A stretch of 41,753 nucleotides of DNA from contig DLBH01000046.1 of NCBI GenBank assembly GCA_002494165.1, positions 1-41,753 on the forward strand, given 5' to 3'. A program made the translations under genes and the position numbers. The notes under the pieces are model-generated. The model was not told the DNA's origin. It was given only the letters and a program-made list of their open reading frames with translations, and made no database searches. Shown here piece by piece: positions 34,264 through 41,753 of this stretch. Each line of letters begins with the position of its first letter. Within the stretch, counting starts at the first letter, position 1. The stretch comes from Lachnospiraceae bacterium UBA7026 (GTDB lineage Bacteria; Bacillota; Clostridia; Lachnospirales; Lachnospiraceae).

Positions 34264-34536
34264 TTACAGGTACGGACAGCCCGGACTTCCATCCTGCCGG
34301 CCGCTGCCGGACCAGTCCTCCTGATCATAGGCCCCCAGGTCTTCCATAAGAACCTGTAGCTTTTTGGCCTCCTCCGGCCTTACCTTCTGCAAAATGCAGC
34401 CGGCGTGGACCAGAACATAGTCACCGGGCCCGGCATCCACCAGCCCTGACAGGGCTTTAACCTGGTTTCCGTTGAAATCCACCAGGGCAAACCTGCCCTC
34501 CTGGCTGATTACTTTTCCTGGCATGGCAACACACAT
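34264..34536 (-). CDS. hypC: Hydrogenase maturation chaperone HypC
   Basis: Small chaperone that carries the iron ligand complex between HypD and the large subunit. The 90-aa protein begins MCVAMPGKV, with the essential Cys2, and has the expected beta-barrel sequence (GNQVKALSGLVDAGPGDYVLVHAG). Its last ~15 residues are Gly/Asp-rich and not conserved. The ATG overlaps the echF stop by 1 bp (TGATG), linking chaperone and structural genes in translation. Confidence 0.95.
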   Translation of the reverse strand: MCVAMPGKVISQEGRFALVDFNGNQVKALSGLVDAGPGDYVLVHAGCILQKVRPEEAKKLQVLMEDLGAYDQEDWSGSGRQDGSPGCPYL

Positions 34537-35066
34537 CAGTCTGTCACCTCCTGCCGGGCCTGCTTAGCAGGCTGGCTGGCCTCCTGGGCAGGCTCGCTGA
34601 TTTCCCGGGCTGCCCTGGCTGCAGCCTCAGCCTCAGCTTTCTTTTTAGCTTCTCTGGCAGCCCTGGCAGCTGCCGCCTTTTTAGCCGCCTCCACCTTTTT
34701 GGCCGCTTCCGCAGCCATCACTTCAGGCGACTTCTGATAGGAGGCAGAAGATTTTTCCATCATAGGCTCCTGATAGCCCGGAACCATATGCAGACATTTT
34801 TTAGGACATTTCTCCACACAGTATCCACAGGCGATGCAGTCAAAGCGGTTGATGGTCCAGCTGCCCGCCGTCTTATCCACCTCCAGGGCCCCGGTGGGAC
34901 AGCTTCTGACACACAAACCACAGGAGATACATTCATCAACGGTAATCTCTATATGACCCCTGCTCCTCTCAGGATAAACTGCAGGAGACTCAGGATAATT
35001 CTTCGTCACCGGCGGAGAGACCAGATTCTTGAGCATGGTCATGGCAAAAGGCATTATTCTGGACAT
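34536..35066 (-). CDS. echF: Ech hydrogenase subunit F, two [4Fe-4S] clusters plus Ala/Lys/Glu-rich tail
   Basis: Polyferredoxin subunit passing electrons from ferredoxin to the small subunit. Two CxxCxxCxxxCP motifs are present (CISCGLCVRSCP at 46-57 and CIACGYCVEKCP at 77-88). Known EchF proteins stop soon after; here residues 104-176 form an extra hydrophilic tail rich in Ala, Lys, Glu and Arg (KKAAAARAAREAKKK type) that should be helical. The frame is open and continues to a stop that overlaps hypC, so the tail is real coding sequence. GGAGG lies five bases before the ATG. Function of the tail is unknown. Confidence 0.9.
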   Translation of the reverse strand: MSRIMPFAMTMLKNLVSPPVTKNYPESPAVYPERSRGHIEITVDECISCGLCVRSCPTGALEVDKTAGSWTINRFDCIACGYCVEKCPKKCLHMVPGYQEPMMEKSSASYQKSPEVMAAEAAKKVEAAKKAAAARAAREAKKKAEAEAAARAAREISEPAQEASQPAKQARQEVTD

Positions 35067-35079
35067 ACTGGCCTCCTTT

Positions 35080-36162
35080 CTATCTTTCCGTACAGCTGAT
35101 ACAGGGATCTATGGTTAAAATCAACAGAGGGATATCCGCATAATCAGCCCCCTCCAGGGTCTTGCAGAGGCCCGGCAGGTTGGCAAAGGTTGGGGTCCGG
35201 ATTCTCAGCCGGTCCAGGTTCTTCTTGCCGCTGGCCCTCACATAATAGACGGCCTCCCCTCTGGGCTGTTCCACCCGCATAAAATACTCTCCGTCAGGGT
35301 TGCCCTTGACCGGGACACTCAGGTCTCCGTCAGGGAGCTGGCCTAAGGCCTGGCGGATCAGGTCTATGGACTGGAAGATCTCCTGGATACGCACATCACA
35401 GCGGGCATAGCTGTCACCGACCGGGCTGATGATGGGATCGAAATCCAGGTCCGCATAAGCCCCGTAGCCCCGGACTCTCATATCAAAATTAGCCCCGCTG
35501 GCCCTGGCAAAGGGACCGGTACAGCCCAATTCCAGGACCTCTTTCTTGGTCAGCACGCCCACCCCTTTAAGGCGGGATTCCACAGAGTAATCATTCATAA
35601 AGGTCTTCTGGACCACCCGCAGTTCCTTTTCAATCTCCTTGACTGCGTGGAGGATGGCGGTCTGCATATCCGGCTCAATGTCACGGATAACTCCCCCCAC
35701 TTTGTTGACAGAGGAAATCAGTCTGCCTCCCGTAGTCAGTTCCACCATATCCAGGATCCGCTCCCGGATCCTCCAGCACTGGTAAAAAAGACTTTCAAAG
35801 CCAAATCCGTCGGCCAGGAGGCCCAGCCAGAGCAGGTGGCTGTGGATTCTGGACATCTCACACCAGACTGTTCTGAGATACCTGGCCCTGACGGGAACCT
35901 CCACACCCATGATATGCTCCACACTCTCACAGTAGCCCATACCATGCATAAAGCTGCAGATCCCACAGGTACGCTCGGCCACATAGACCATCTCATTATA
36001 ATCTTTTTTCCGGACCAGGCTCTCCAGACCACGGTGGATAAAACCAATGGAAGGGATGGCCTTGATCACCTTTTCATCCTCCACCATCAGGTCCAGATGA
36101 ATGGGTTCCGGCAGGACAGGATGCTGGGGACCAAAGGGTATTACACTTCTCTTCTTGGCCAT
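35080..36162 (-). CDS. echE: Ech [NiFe]-hydrogenase large subunit
   Basis: Catalytic subunit with the NiFe site on the cytoplasmic face. The 360-aa protein has the N-terminal nickel motif RTCGICSFMH (Cys 66 and 69) and the C-terminal motif DPCISC (Cys 354 and 357), then ends three residues later with TER. There is therefore no C-terminal extension for a maturation endopeptidase to remove, as known for Ech-type enzymes. Start overlaps the echD stop by 1 bp. Confidence 0.96.
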   Translation of the reverse strand: MAKKRSVIPFGPQHPVLPEPIHLDLMVEDEKVIKAIPSIGFIHRGLESLVRKKDYNEMVYVAERTCGICSFMHGMGYCESVEHIMGVEVPVRARYLRTVWCEMSRIHSHLLWLGLLADGFGFESLFYQCWRIRERILDMVELTTGGRLISSVNKVGGVIRDIEPDMQTAILHAVKEIEKELRVVQKTFMNDYSVESRLKGVGVLTKKEVLELGCTGPFARASGANFDMRVRGYGAYADLDFDPIISPVGDSYARCDVRIQEIFQSIDLIRQALGQLPDGDLSVPVKGNPDGEYFMRVEQPRGEAVYYVRASGKKNLDRLRIRTPTFANLPGLCKTLEGADYADIPLLILTIDPCISCTER

Positions 36163-36539
36163 TATTCTCCCTCCTTTTCCTTAGGGATGAAAGGAGTCTC
36201 TTCCTTGATCCGGTAAAGCTTATCCTTATAATCCACATTGATTCCTATTACTTTGACCCCGAAAAGCTCCTTCATCTCATTCTCATGGAAAAAGGCATGG
36301 GGAATAATCTCAGTGATACTGGGAACTTCTGTTTCCGGGTCGATCACGATCCGGAGCGTGGTCAGCTGGTAGGTAGAATCCTTGGAAAAGGAATAACTGA
36401 GCTCATATTTTCCCCCCACATAGGAGGCACAGATCTGAACCAGCCTCTGACCGTCTTTTTTCTTTTCAATTACCTTCCGAAGGAGGATATCCGCCGGAAT
36501 CTCCTCAAGTATATTTTCAGGGCAGACTACTCTTCCCAT
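36162..36539 (-). CDS. echD: Ech hydrogenase subunit D (30-kDa NADH dehydrogenase/NuoC-like)
   Basis: Small hydrophilic subunit, 125 aa, homologous to the complex I 30-kDa subunit. Visible features are an N-terminal alpha/beta domain and the conserved end VPSITEIIPHAFFHENEMKELFGV followed by a short IKEETPFIPKE tail. It is placed 2 bp after echC and overlaps echE by 1 bp. GGAGGG precedes the start. It presumably supports the contact between EchC and EchE. Confidence 0.92.
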   Translation of the reverse strand: MGRVVCPENILEEIPADILLRKVIEKKKDGQRLVQICASYVGGKYELSYSFSKDSTYQLTTLRIVIDPETEVPSITEIIPHAFFHENEMKELFGVKVIGINVDYKDKLYRIKEETPFIPKEKEGE

Positions 36540-36541
36540 GG

Positions 36542-37000
36542 TCAGCCCTCCTTCCTTTTCTGCTTATCCATAAGGGCGTCATGCTCATCAGACCTTTTCT
36601 GGAAAAGGTCCACGGCTTTGATGATGCCATCAATGATGGACTGGGGTCTGGCGGCACAGCCCGGCACATAAATATCTACCGGAATGGTTGTATCAGCCCC
36701 TCCTAAAATATTATAACATTCTTTGAAAATACCACCGGTGCAGGCGCAGGTTCCCACTGCCACAACTACCTTTGGCCTGGGCATCTGGGCATAGAGCTGC
36801 TCTACTACCGGCTTGTTCTGTGTATTGATGCCCCCGGTGATCAGCAGGATATCCGCCTGCAGAGGGTCACCGGTATTGACGATGCCAAAACGCTCCGCGT
36901 CATAGACTGGCGTCAGACAGGCCAGAACTTCTATATCACACCCATTGCAGCTGGAACCATCATAGTGGAGCAGCCAGGGTGACTCTTTTACTTTAGCCAT
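36542..37000 (-). CDS. echC: Ech hydrogenase small subunit (NuoB-like)
   Basis: Carries the [4Fe-4S] cluster next to the NiFe site. The 152-aa protein has CNGCDIEVL, AVGTCACTGG and PGCAARPQS, supplying the four cluster cysteines. Short family form lacking extra clusters. AAGGAG is seven bases before the ATG. The 80-bp gap from echB contains a small GGACC / GGTCC hairpin but no convincing terminator. Confidence 0.95.
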   Translation of the reverse strand: MAKVKESPWLLHYDGSSCNGCDIEVLACLTPVYDAERFGIVNTGDPLQADILLITGGINTQNKPVVEQLYAQMPRPKVVVAVGTCACTGGIFKECYNILGGADTTIPVDIYVPGCAARPQSIIDGIIKAVDLFQKRSDEHDALMDKQKRKEG

Positions 37001-37080
37001 ATGTTTTCTCCTTCAATCACACATTCTAGACTTTAAAACAGCTGTAGACGGACCTTGACCGGTCCCTCCTCCCTCTTTCC

Positions 37081-37947
37081 CTAGCGGATCAGCATAAGAA
37101 TCAGCAAATTCACGCCGGCCGCCAAAAGAGTGACCTCCCAGGACAGGCGGAACATGTTCTCCCACTTCATACGGGCATTGGAGTTATCAATGAGAATCTC
37201 CAGGAAAAAGGTTGCCATAACCAGCAGGGCTGTCAGAGGAATGCTCCACCAGTGACTGTTGATTACAAAAAGGCCTGCCATACCCATGAGAAATACATTC
37301 TCATACCATTCGGCAATACTGTAGAGGGCCAGGTTTCTGGCACCCATCTCTGTGGTCACACCCTTTACCAGCTCCTGGTGGGCATGGTGGGATGTGGATA
37401 CGTCAAAGGGTGACTTTCTCATCTTGATGGTGAGAATGAAAACAAAAGCCGCAAAGAAGCCTGGTGTATACAGCAGCATACAGGTGTTGGTTGAAGCAAT
37501 CTCATCAACCTGGAAGCTGCCTGCCGCCAGATAAAAGCCTACACAGGCCAGGATGACGGCCGGCTCGTAGGCCATAATCTGAATCAGCTCCCGGGAAGCG
37601 GCGATGGTATTATAGGGTGAGCTGGTAATTACCGTCGAAAAATAAAGGAAGGTGGCTGCTGTCGACAGGACAAATATACTAAGCAGTATATCACTCCCTG
37701 AGAAAAAGAGGGCTCCTGTCAGAACCATCAGCACCAGATAGCTGATCAGAAGAAAAGACTGCAGGGGGCTGACAGCGATAACCTGCTTGCCCAGCAGCTT
37801 TCTCACATCATAGTAGGACTGGAGGATGGGCGGTCCGATCCTGCCCTGCATCCTGGCAGAAATCTTCCGTCCGACACCATCCATCAGGGCTCCTGCCAAG
37901 GGAGCCAGAAGGATATAAAGAAGGGCTGAGATAATATTCATTTTCAT
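37081..37947 (-). CDS. echB: Ech hydrogenase membrane subunit B (NuoH-like)
   Basis: Integral membrane subunit linking the peripheral arm to the ion pump. I start at the ATG ending 37947 (MKMNIISALL), which overlaps the echA stop as ATGA and follows GGGAGG; 288 aa. It shows NuoH hallmarks: GRKISARMQGRIGPP, YDVRKLLGK, and KMRKSPFDVSTSHHAHQELVKG in pieces, the ion-channel glutamate region, with about eight helices. Confidence 0.95.
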   Translation of the reverse strand: MKMNIISALLYILLAPLAGALMDGVGRKISARMQGRIGPPILQSYYDVRKLLGKQVIAVSPLQSFLLISYLVLMVLTGALFFSGSDILLSIFVLSTAATFLYFSTVITSSPYNTIAASRELIQIMAYEPAVILACVGFYLAAGSFQVDEIASTNTCMLLYTPGFFAAFVFILTIKMRKSPFDVSTSHHAHQELVKGVTTEMGARNLALYSIAEWYENVFLMGMAGLFVINSHWWSIPLTALLVMATFFLEILIDNSNARMKWENMFRLSWEVTLLAAGVNLLILMLIR

Positions 37948-39863
37948 GCCAGTATACCTCCCACAATAAGACATAGTAAGACGATCATCAGGGCCATGGC
38001 CATAATCTGTCCGTAGACCATGAGCCGGTCCGGATCAAATTTATCAGAAAAATAGTAATTGGAAAGCCAGAGCTTTCTGGAGGCACCAAAGGAATCCACA
38101 AAGCTGTTATTGTCTCCCATATTAATTCCTGACATGTAGGAAAGCTTCACATTGGTCTTCACCCTCTTACTGTAGCGGTAGGCCGCCATGGGAACGGCGA
38201 AAACAAATATGATGATCAGCTCCAGAAGAATCAGGACTTCCAGGGGAAGGACCACCTTGTACTGGCCGAAAAGCTCCAGGAGCAAAGGATTGACAAATAG
38301 TCTGGAGATCACCGGCAGCAGCAGGCAGACGGCAATCATTAAAAAGGCATGGACATAGAGAGACAGGCGCTCATCCGGCAGGGTGATATCCTCATGCCTG
38401 GAACCACTGACATGGCTGCGGCTGATAAGCTTGCCCATCCACTTGGACCAGTAGAAGGAAGTAGTGGCACTACCAAAGGCTATGAAAAGAACCATCACCA
38501 CATTTCCGGAATCCACTGAAGCCTTGAGGGCTGCCCACTTGGAAATGAGCATACCAAAAGGAGCCAGGAACATACCGGCTATACCGATAAAAATAAACAT
38601 GGCCAGCATGGGAATCCGGTACATGAGACCATGCATATTCTCCACATTACGGGACCCGATGGCATTCTCCGTGGCGCCCACTGCCTGGAAAAGCAAGGAC
38701 TTGGATATGGCATGGAAAATCATCAGCATCACACCTGCCCAGATGGTCTCCGCTTTACCGATGCCGGCACAGGCTACCATCAGACCCAGATTAGAAACTG
38801 TGGAGCAGGCCAGGATTTTCTTGCCATCGTCCTGGCCTATGGCCATGATGGAGGTGACAAAAAAGGTGAAACCGCCGATCAGGGATACCAGCATACCGGT
38901 CCTGGTGCCTCCGATGGCCGGGGCCAGCCGGAAAAGAATATAGATACCGGCCTTGACCATTGTGGCACTGTGCAGGAGGGCTGAGGACGGGGTGGGCGCC
39001 ACCATGGCTCCCAGCAGCCAGGTGGAAAAAGGAAGCTGGGCCGCCTTCGTCATGGCCGCAAAAGCAATGAGTGCTATAGGAATGGTGGTAAACTCACCGC
39101 CGTGCATACCTTCGGCTACCAGGGTATCGAGGGATACTGTATGGGCAAAATAGCCATAATATACGATACCTACAGCCAGGGCCGTACCTCCCAGCAGATT
39201 CATCCATAAAGCCCGGAAGGAATTGTAGATGGCTTCCTCGTCCCTGGTATAACCAATGAGCATAAAGGAACACACACTGGTAATCTCCCAGAACAGGTCG
39301 ATCCAGAGCAGGCTGGAAGAAAGTACGAATCCAAACATGGCTCCAAGGAAAATAAAGAGCATGGCAAAGAAATAATTCTTCCGGGGCTTGATTCTGACGT
39401 GGTGCTGGTGGTAGTGGGTCATGTAGCCACCGGAATAGATGATGATAAACCCACCAATAAAAGCAATGATCAGACACATGAGGATGGAGAGATGGTCAAT
39501 CTGGATATGACTGATCCTCTCTGTCTCAGGCCCCTCAAGTTCAAACCAGGCGATCAACAACGTGGGAACAATGGATAAGAGGCTGATCCAGTACTTTCTG
39601 TGTCTGCAGCACAGGCCGGTTATAATAAACATTAAAACCACCTCTACAGCCAGAATAATATGGTCTGCTGCCTCTGTATCATAATAACAGTTTATAACCT
39701 GCCTTCCTCCTGAAATCCAGATGAAAACAAGCCAAAGGACCGCTGCCATGATCACTGCCACACCTGCCCTTGCAAGCAGGTTCCTGGTCCTGTCATCCCT
39801 GACAAGATAGCTGGCAAGCGCCATGACAAGAGGGAAGCAAATTAGAAATATTACGACTGCCAT
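37944..39863 (-). CDS. echA: Ech hydrogenase antiporter-like subunit A (NuoL/MrpA-like)
   Basis: Large proton- or sodium-pumping subunit. 639 aa from the ATG ending 39863 (MAVVIFLICF), preferred over an upstream in-frame codon because a GGAGAG box sits next to it and the upstream part lies in a hairpin-containing leader. It has 14-17 hydrophobic helices, the proton_antipo_M core (SLLWIDLFWEITSVCSFMLIGY, TKAAQLPFSTWLLGAM..PTPSSALLHSATMVKAG in pieces) and conserved Lys/Glu/His in those helices. First gene of the ten-gene operon; a promoter and hairpin precede it. Confidence 0.95.
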   Translation of the reverse strand: MAVVIFLICFPLVMALASYLVRDDRTRNLLARAGVAVIMAAVLWLVFIWISGGRQVINCYYDTEAADHIILAVEVVLMFIITGLCCRHRKYWISLLSIVPTLLIAWFELEGPETERISHIQIDHLSILMCLIIAFIGGFIIIYSGGYMTHYHQHHVRIKPRKNYFFAMLFIFLGAMFGFVLSSSLLWIDLFWEITSVCSFMLIGYTRDEEAIYNSFRALWMNLLGGTALAVGIVYYGYFAHTVSLDTLVAEGMHGGEFTTIPIALIAFAAMTKAAQLPFSTWLLGAMVAPTPSSALLHSATMVKAGIYILFRLAPAIGGTRTGMLVSLIGGFTFFVTSIMAIGQDDGKKILACSTVSNLGLMVACAGIGKAETIWAGVMLMIFHAISKSLLFQAVGATENAIGSRNVENMHGLMYRIPMLAMFIFIGIAGMFLAPFGMLISKWAALKASVDSGNVVMVLFIAFGSATTSFYWSKWMGKLISRSHVSGSRHEDITLPDERLSLYVHAFLMIAVCLLLPVISRLFVNPLLLELFGQYKVVLPLEVLILLELIIIFVFAVPMAAYRYSKRVKTNVKLSYMSGINMGDNNSFVDSFGASRKLWLSNYYFSDKFDPDRLMVYGQIMAMALMIVLLCLIVGGILA

Positions 39864-39936
39864 TATATTCTCTCCTCTCTTATTTCTAGTCTCCCCGGAA
39901 TTACTTTGACTATTATTTAACAAAAACAGCCAAAAA

Positions 39937-39971
39937 TTTATTCCAGTCAAAGTCAAACTGACTGGAATAAA
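39937..39971 (-). terminator. 13-bp perfect hairpin before echA (trxB terminator or ech leader attenuator)
   Basis: TTTATTCCAGTCA and TGACTGGAATAAA pair perfectly around a 9-nt loop, with TTTTT following on the minus strand. It lies between trxB and echA, downstream of a predicted promoter whose start site would be about six bases before it, so it may act in the ech leader rather than only ending trxB. Confidence 0.8.
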
Positions 39972-39983
39972 AATTCCTTACCC

Positions 39984-40012
39984 ATTCTATACTCAAACAT
40001 ACATTTTGTCAC
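39984..40012 (-). promoter_or_regulatory. Predicted promoter of the ech-hyp operon
   Basis: Minus-strand GTGACA (40007-40012), 17-bp spacer, TAGAAT (39984-39989). Expected start near 39977, immediately upstream of the 39937-39971 hairpin. A second palindrome, CCGATA-N7-TATCGG at 40024-40042, sits just upstream of the -35 and overlaps nothing coding. Confidence 0.55.
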
Positions 40013-40023
40013 TATATTTTTTT

Positions 40024-40042
40024 ACCGATATTACCTTTATCG
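40024..40042. promoter_or_regulatory. Palindrome CCGATA-N7-TATCGG upstream of the ech promoter
   Basis: Perfect 6-bp inverted repeat just after the trxB stop with no U-run on either strand, so it is unlikely to be an intrinsic terminator. Its place next to the -35 suggests an operator. Confidence 0.4.
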
Positions 40043-40045
40043 GGA

Positions 40046-40963
40046 TTATAGGTCGAAAGAAATGTAATGGCAGGCAGCCAGGGCCGCACAGGCTCCGTCG
40101 GCCACGGCGGTGGTCAGCTGTCGGACGGACTTTCTTCGGCAGTCTCCTGCCGTAAAGATCCCGGGTGTCTTGGTAAGGCAGTGTTCATCACTGTCAAAAT
40201 AACCCTTCACATCCAGGTCAGCCAGGCCGGCAAAGGACTTATTATCAGGAATAAGACCGATGGCAACAAAAAGGCCGTCACAGCTGATCTCTTCTTTTTC
40301 TCCTGATTCTTTATCCTCAATCTCCAGGCCGCTAAAGAGCTCCCCCTTCTTAAGAAGAGCACAGATTTTAACACCGGTCCTGGATTCCACGTTGGGGCGG
40401 GCAAAAAGAACCTTCTGCAAAGACTCCTCCCCCGTAAAATAGGGCAGGTCCTGGACCAGGATCACTTTCTTACATTTCTCCGACAAAAGGATGGCTTCCT
40501 GCAGGGCAGAATTGCCGCCTCCGGCCACGCAGACCGTCTGGTTCTCATAGAAATCCCCGTCACAAACCGCACAAAAGGAAATGCCGTCACCCACCAGGTC
40601 CTTCTCCCCTTCCAGGCCCAGCATCCGGTGCTTGACCCCGGTAGCCAGTACTACCGTATAGGCCTCAAAGCTGCTGCCTTCTTCCGTCTGCACCAGCTTG
40701 GTCCGGCCCTGGTCCCTGACCCGGATTACATTTTCAAACTCAATCTCGGCCCCCTGGGCCAGAATCTGGTCCAGCAGGCTGTCGGCGAATTCATTGCCGC
40801 TCATGGACAGGGTGCCGGGATAATTCTCCACCCTGGGAGAATGGGTAATCTGACCGCCAAAACCGTTTTTCTCTATCACAAGGACTGTCTTCCCGTTCCG
40901 CCGGCCATAGAGGGCTGTCGTCATACCGGCCGGTCCCCCGCCGACAACAATCATATCATACAT
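40046..40963 (-). CDS. Thioredoxin reductase-like flavoprotein lacking the HRRxxxR NADPH motif
   Basis: 305-aa low-molecular-weight TrxR family flavoenzyme. FAD motifs VVGGGPAGMTTALYG and the C-terminal FTAGDCR are intact, and the redox pair is Cys131/Cys134 in SFCAVCDGD. The second nucleotide site has GGGNSALQEA, but where NADPH enzymes have HRRDxFRA it reads QDLPYFTGEE, so NADPH is unlikely to be the donor; NADH, ferredoxin or another donor is possible. AAGGAGA precedes the ATG. Its neighbour upstream is NrdD with a fused redoxin domain, a plausible substrate. Confidence 0.87.
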   Translation of the reverse strand: MYDMIVVGGGPAGMTTALYGRRNGKTVLVIEKNGFGGQITHSPRVENYPGTLSMSGNEFADSLLDQILAQGAEIEFENVIRVRDQGRTKLVQTEEGSSFEAYTVVLATGVKHRMLGLEGEKDLVGDGISFCAVCDGDFYENQTVCVAGGGNSALQEAILLSEKCKKVILVQDLPYFTGEESLQKVLFARPNVESRTGVKICALLKKGELFSGLEIEDKESGEKEEISCDGLFVAIGLIPDNKSFAGLADLDVKGYFDSDEHCLTKTPGIFTAGDCRRKSVRQLTTAVADGACAALAACHYISFDL

Positions 40964-41035
40964 ATGCTATCTCCTTTCCCCAGAGGATCCCTGATAAAAA
41001 ATAATCAAGAAATCATCTCATAAATTAAGAAATAT

Positions 41036-41067
41036 GCCCCTGCCCGCCGGATATGGCGAACAGGAGC
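41036..41067 (-). terminator. GC-rich hairpin between nrdD and the TrxR gene
   Basis: GCTCCTG..CGCC pairs with GGCG..CAGGGGC around ATATCC with two internal mismatches. The following minus-strand sequence (ATATTTCTTAATTT) is only moderately U-rich, so it is a weak or partial terminator and cotranscription with the TrxR gene stays possible. Confidence 0.45.
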
Positions 41068-41087
41068 GTAGACAAGCTTCTCTGGCA

Positions 41088-41753
41088 TCAGTTTCTCATC
41101 AGCCAACCCTTGATGTCGGAGACGCCGCGGTATTTCTCAAACCCACCGTCATGGACAAGAACCAGGGTCGGGGCCTGTCTGACTCCGAACTTGGCTACCA
41201 GGTCCTTCTCCTCATTGGCGTTAAGGGTCGAGTATGTAACACCGGCTCTGTCAAGAAGAGCGCCGGCCGCCTTACAGTTGGGGCAGGTCGGTGTCTTGAA
41301 GAGCAGGATATCCTCTCTGGCATTCCTCTCATCCGCTGCGGTAAAAAGATTCACAGATTTCCCGGATGCCGGCTGGCTGTCGGCGGCTGCTGCCCCCAGT
41401 GGCCTCTGGTCAGGACGGAACTCCCTCTCATCGAGAATCTCAGGCCTGGGACCTGTGTGGGTCAGCACGGAGTGGCCAAGGTCGTAGACCTTTCTGTCCT
41501 TGTATTCCTGGGCCTTGCCATCGTTCCAGTTCTGTACCGGACGGTAATAGCCGGTAATTCTGCTGTAAACCTCGGTCTTCCTTCCGCAGACCGGACATGT
41601 ACTCTGCTCTCCTGTCAGGTAACCATGGTCCCTGCAGATAGAGTAAGTAGGTGACATGGTGTAGTAAGGCAGCTTGTAATTCTCCGCGATCTTGCGCACC
41701 AGATTAGCCGCTGCCTTCCAGTCAGGAAGCTTCTCGCCCAGGAAGGCGTGGAA
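41088..41753 (-). CDS. nrdD: Anaerobic ribonucleoside-triphosphate reductase C-terminus fused to a thioredoxin/glutaredoxin-like domain (5' part outside window)
   Basis: The frame is open through the window edge (FHAFLGEKLPDWKAAANL precedes the first internal start codon), so 221 C-terminal residues are seen. They include the NrdD zinc site (YSICRDHGYLTGE with CPVCG) and the glycyl-radical motif SRITGYYRP, followed by the NWNDGKAQEYKDRK tail. After an Ala/Gly/Pro linker comes a redoxin domain with active site TPTCPNCK, a cis-Pro QAPTLVLV and a C-terminal helix. Class III reductases are deoxynucleotide makers in anaerobes; many use formate, others a redoxin. The fused CPNC domain suggests the redoxin-dependent type. 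Confidence 0.9.
   Translation of the reverse strand, partial: FHAFLGEKLPDWKAAANLVRKIAENYKLPYYTMSPTYSICRDHGYLTGEQSTCPVCGRKTEVYSRITGYYRPVQNWNDGKAQEYKDRKVYDLGHSVLTHTGPRPEILDEREFRPDQRPLGAAAADSQPASGKSVNLFTAADERNAREDILLFKTPTCPNCKAAGALLDRAGVTYSTLNANEEKDLVAKFGVRQAPTLVLVHDGGFEKYRGVSDIKGWLMRN

Noticed and set aside
41036..41067. Certain terminator for nrdD
   Set aside because: The stem has internal mismatches and a poor U-run; listed only at moderate confidence.

Overview
Organism and setting. The window looks like chromosome from an anaerobic, low-to-mid GC Firmicute, most likely a Clostridia/Lachnospiraceae-type gut or rumen bacterium. The basis is an energy-converting Ech [NiFe]-hydrogenase, an NfnAB-type electron-bifurcating transhydrogenase, a class III (anaerobic, glycyl-radical) ribonucleotide reductase, a GlnRS with an altered KMSKS loop, TTGACA/TATAAT-like promoters, strong AGGAGG ribosome-binding sites and a Gram-positive envelope gene set. 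No species can be named from the sequence alone. Nearly every gene is on the minus strand; argH is the only plus-strand gene. No phage, insertion sequence, integrase or CRISPR array is visible. Layout, in window coordinates: (1) 1-2402, a polar amino-acid ABC importer (ATPase cut by the window edge, permease, lipoprotein). (2) 2685-6669, a DMT exporter carrying a 39-bp tandem repeat, argH, and an MscS channel. (3) 6889-14058, amino-acid biosynthesis: asd, serA, ilvB, ilvD, leuB. (4) 14306-19818, a wall amidase, the nfnAB pair and glnS. (5) 19892-31508, a cell-envelope region: secreted C39-like protein, long LtaS-like sulfatase with an extra C-terminal region, tRNA-Thr, GtrA flippase-like protein, an IspD/TarI-like cytidylyltransferase fused to UDP-galactopyranose mutase, a secreted transglutaminase-like protein, a multi-pass membrane protein, a glycosyltransferase with a MarR-like C-terminal domain, a cytoplasmic GH5 hydrolase and a secreted four-repeat SH3b protein. 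(6) 31707-39863, a ten-gene echABCDEF-hypCDEA operon. (7) 40046-41753, a thioredoxin-reductase-like flavoprotein and the C-terminus of NrdD fused to a thioredoxin/glutaredoxin-like domain. How the genes work together. Ech couples ferredoxin oxidation to H2 evolution and ion pumping, and NfnAB balances NADH, NADPH and ferredoxin, so the window holds two main redox-balancing machines of a fermenter. The amino-acid block consumes NADPH made by such machines. The envelope block encodes most steps needed to make and modify a galactofuranose- and/or CDP-polyol-containing surface polymer. This includes precursor synthesis (cytidylyltransferase-Glf), transfer (GT2), membrane translocation (GtrA), phosphoglycerol-type decoration (LtaS-like) and secreted wall-active proteins (SH3b, transglutaminase-like, C39-like, amidase). 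The most unusual proteins are the GT2-MarR fusion, the cytidylyltransferase-Glf fusion with an altered HDxxRP-type motif, the LtaS-like protein with an ILEI/FAM3-like C-terminus, and the NrdD-redoxin fusion beside a TrxR homologue that lacks the usual NADPH motif.
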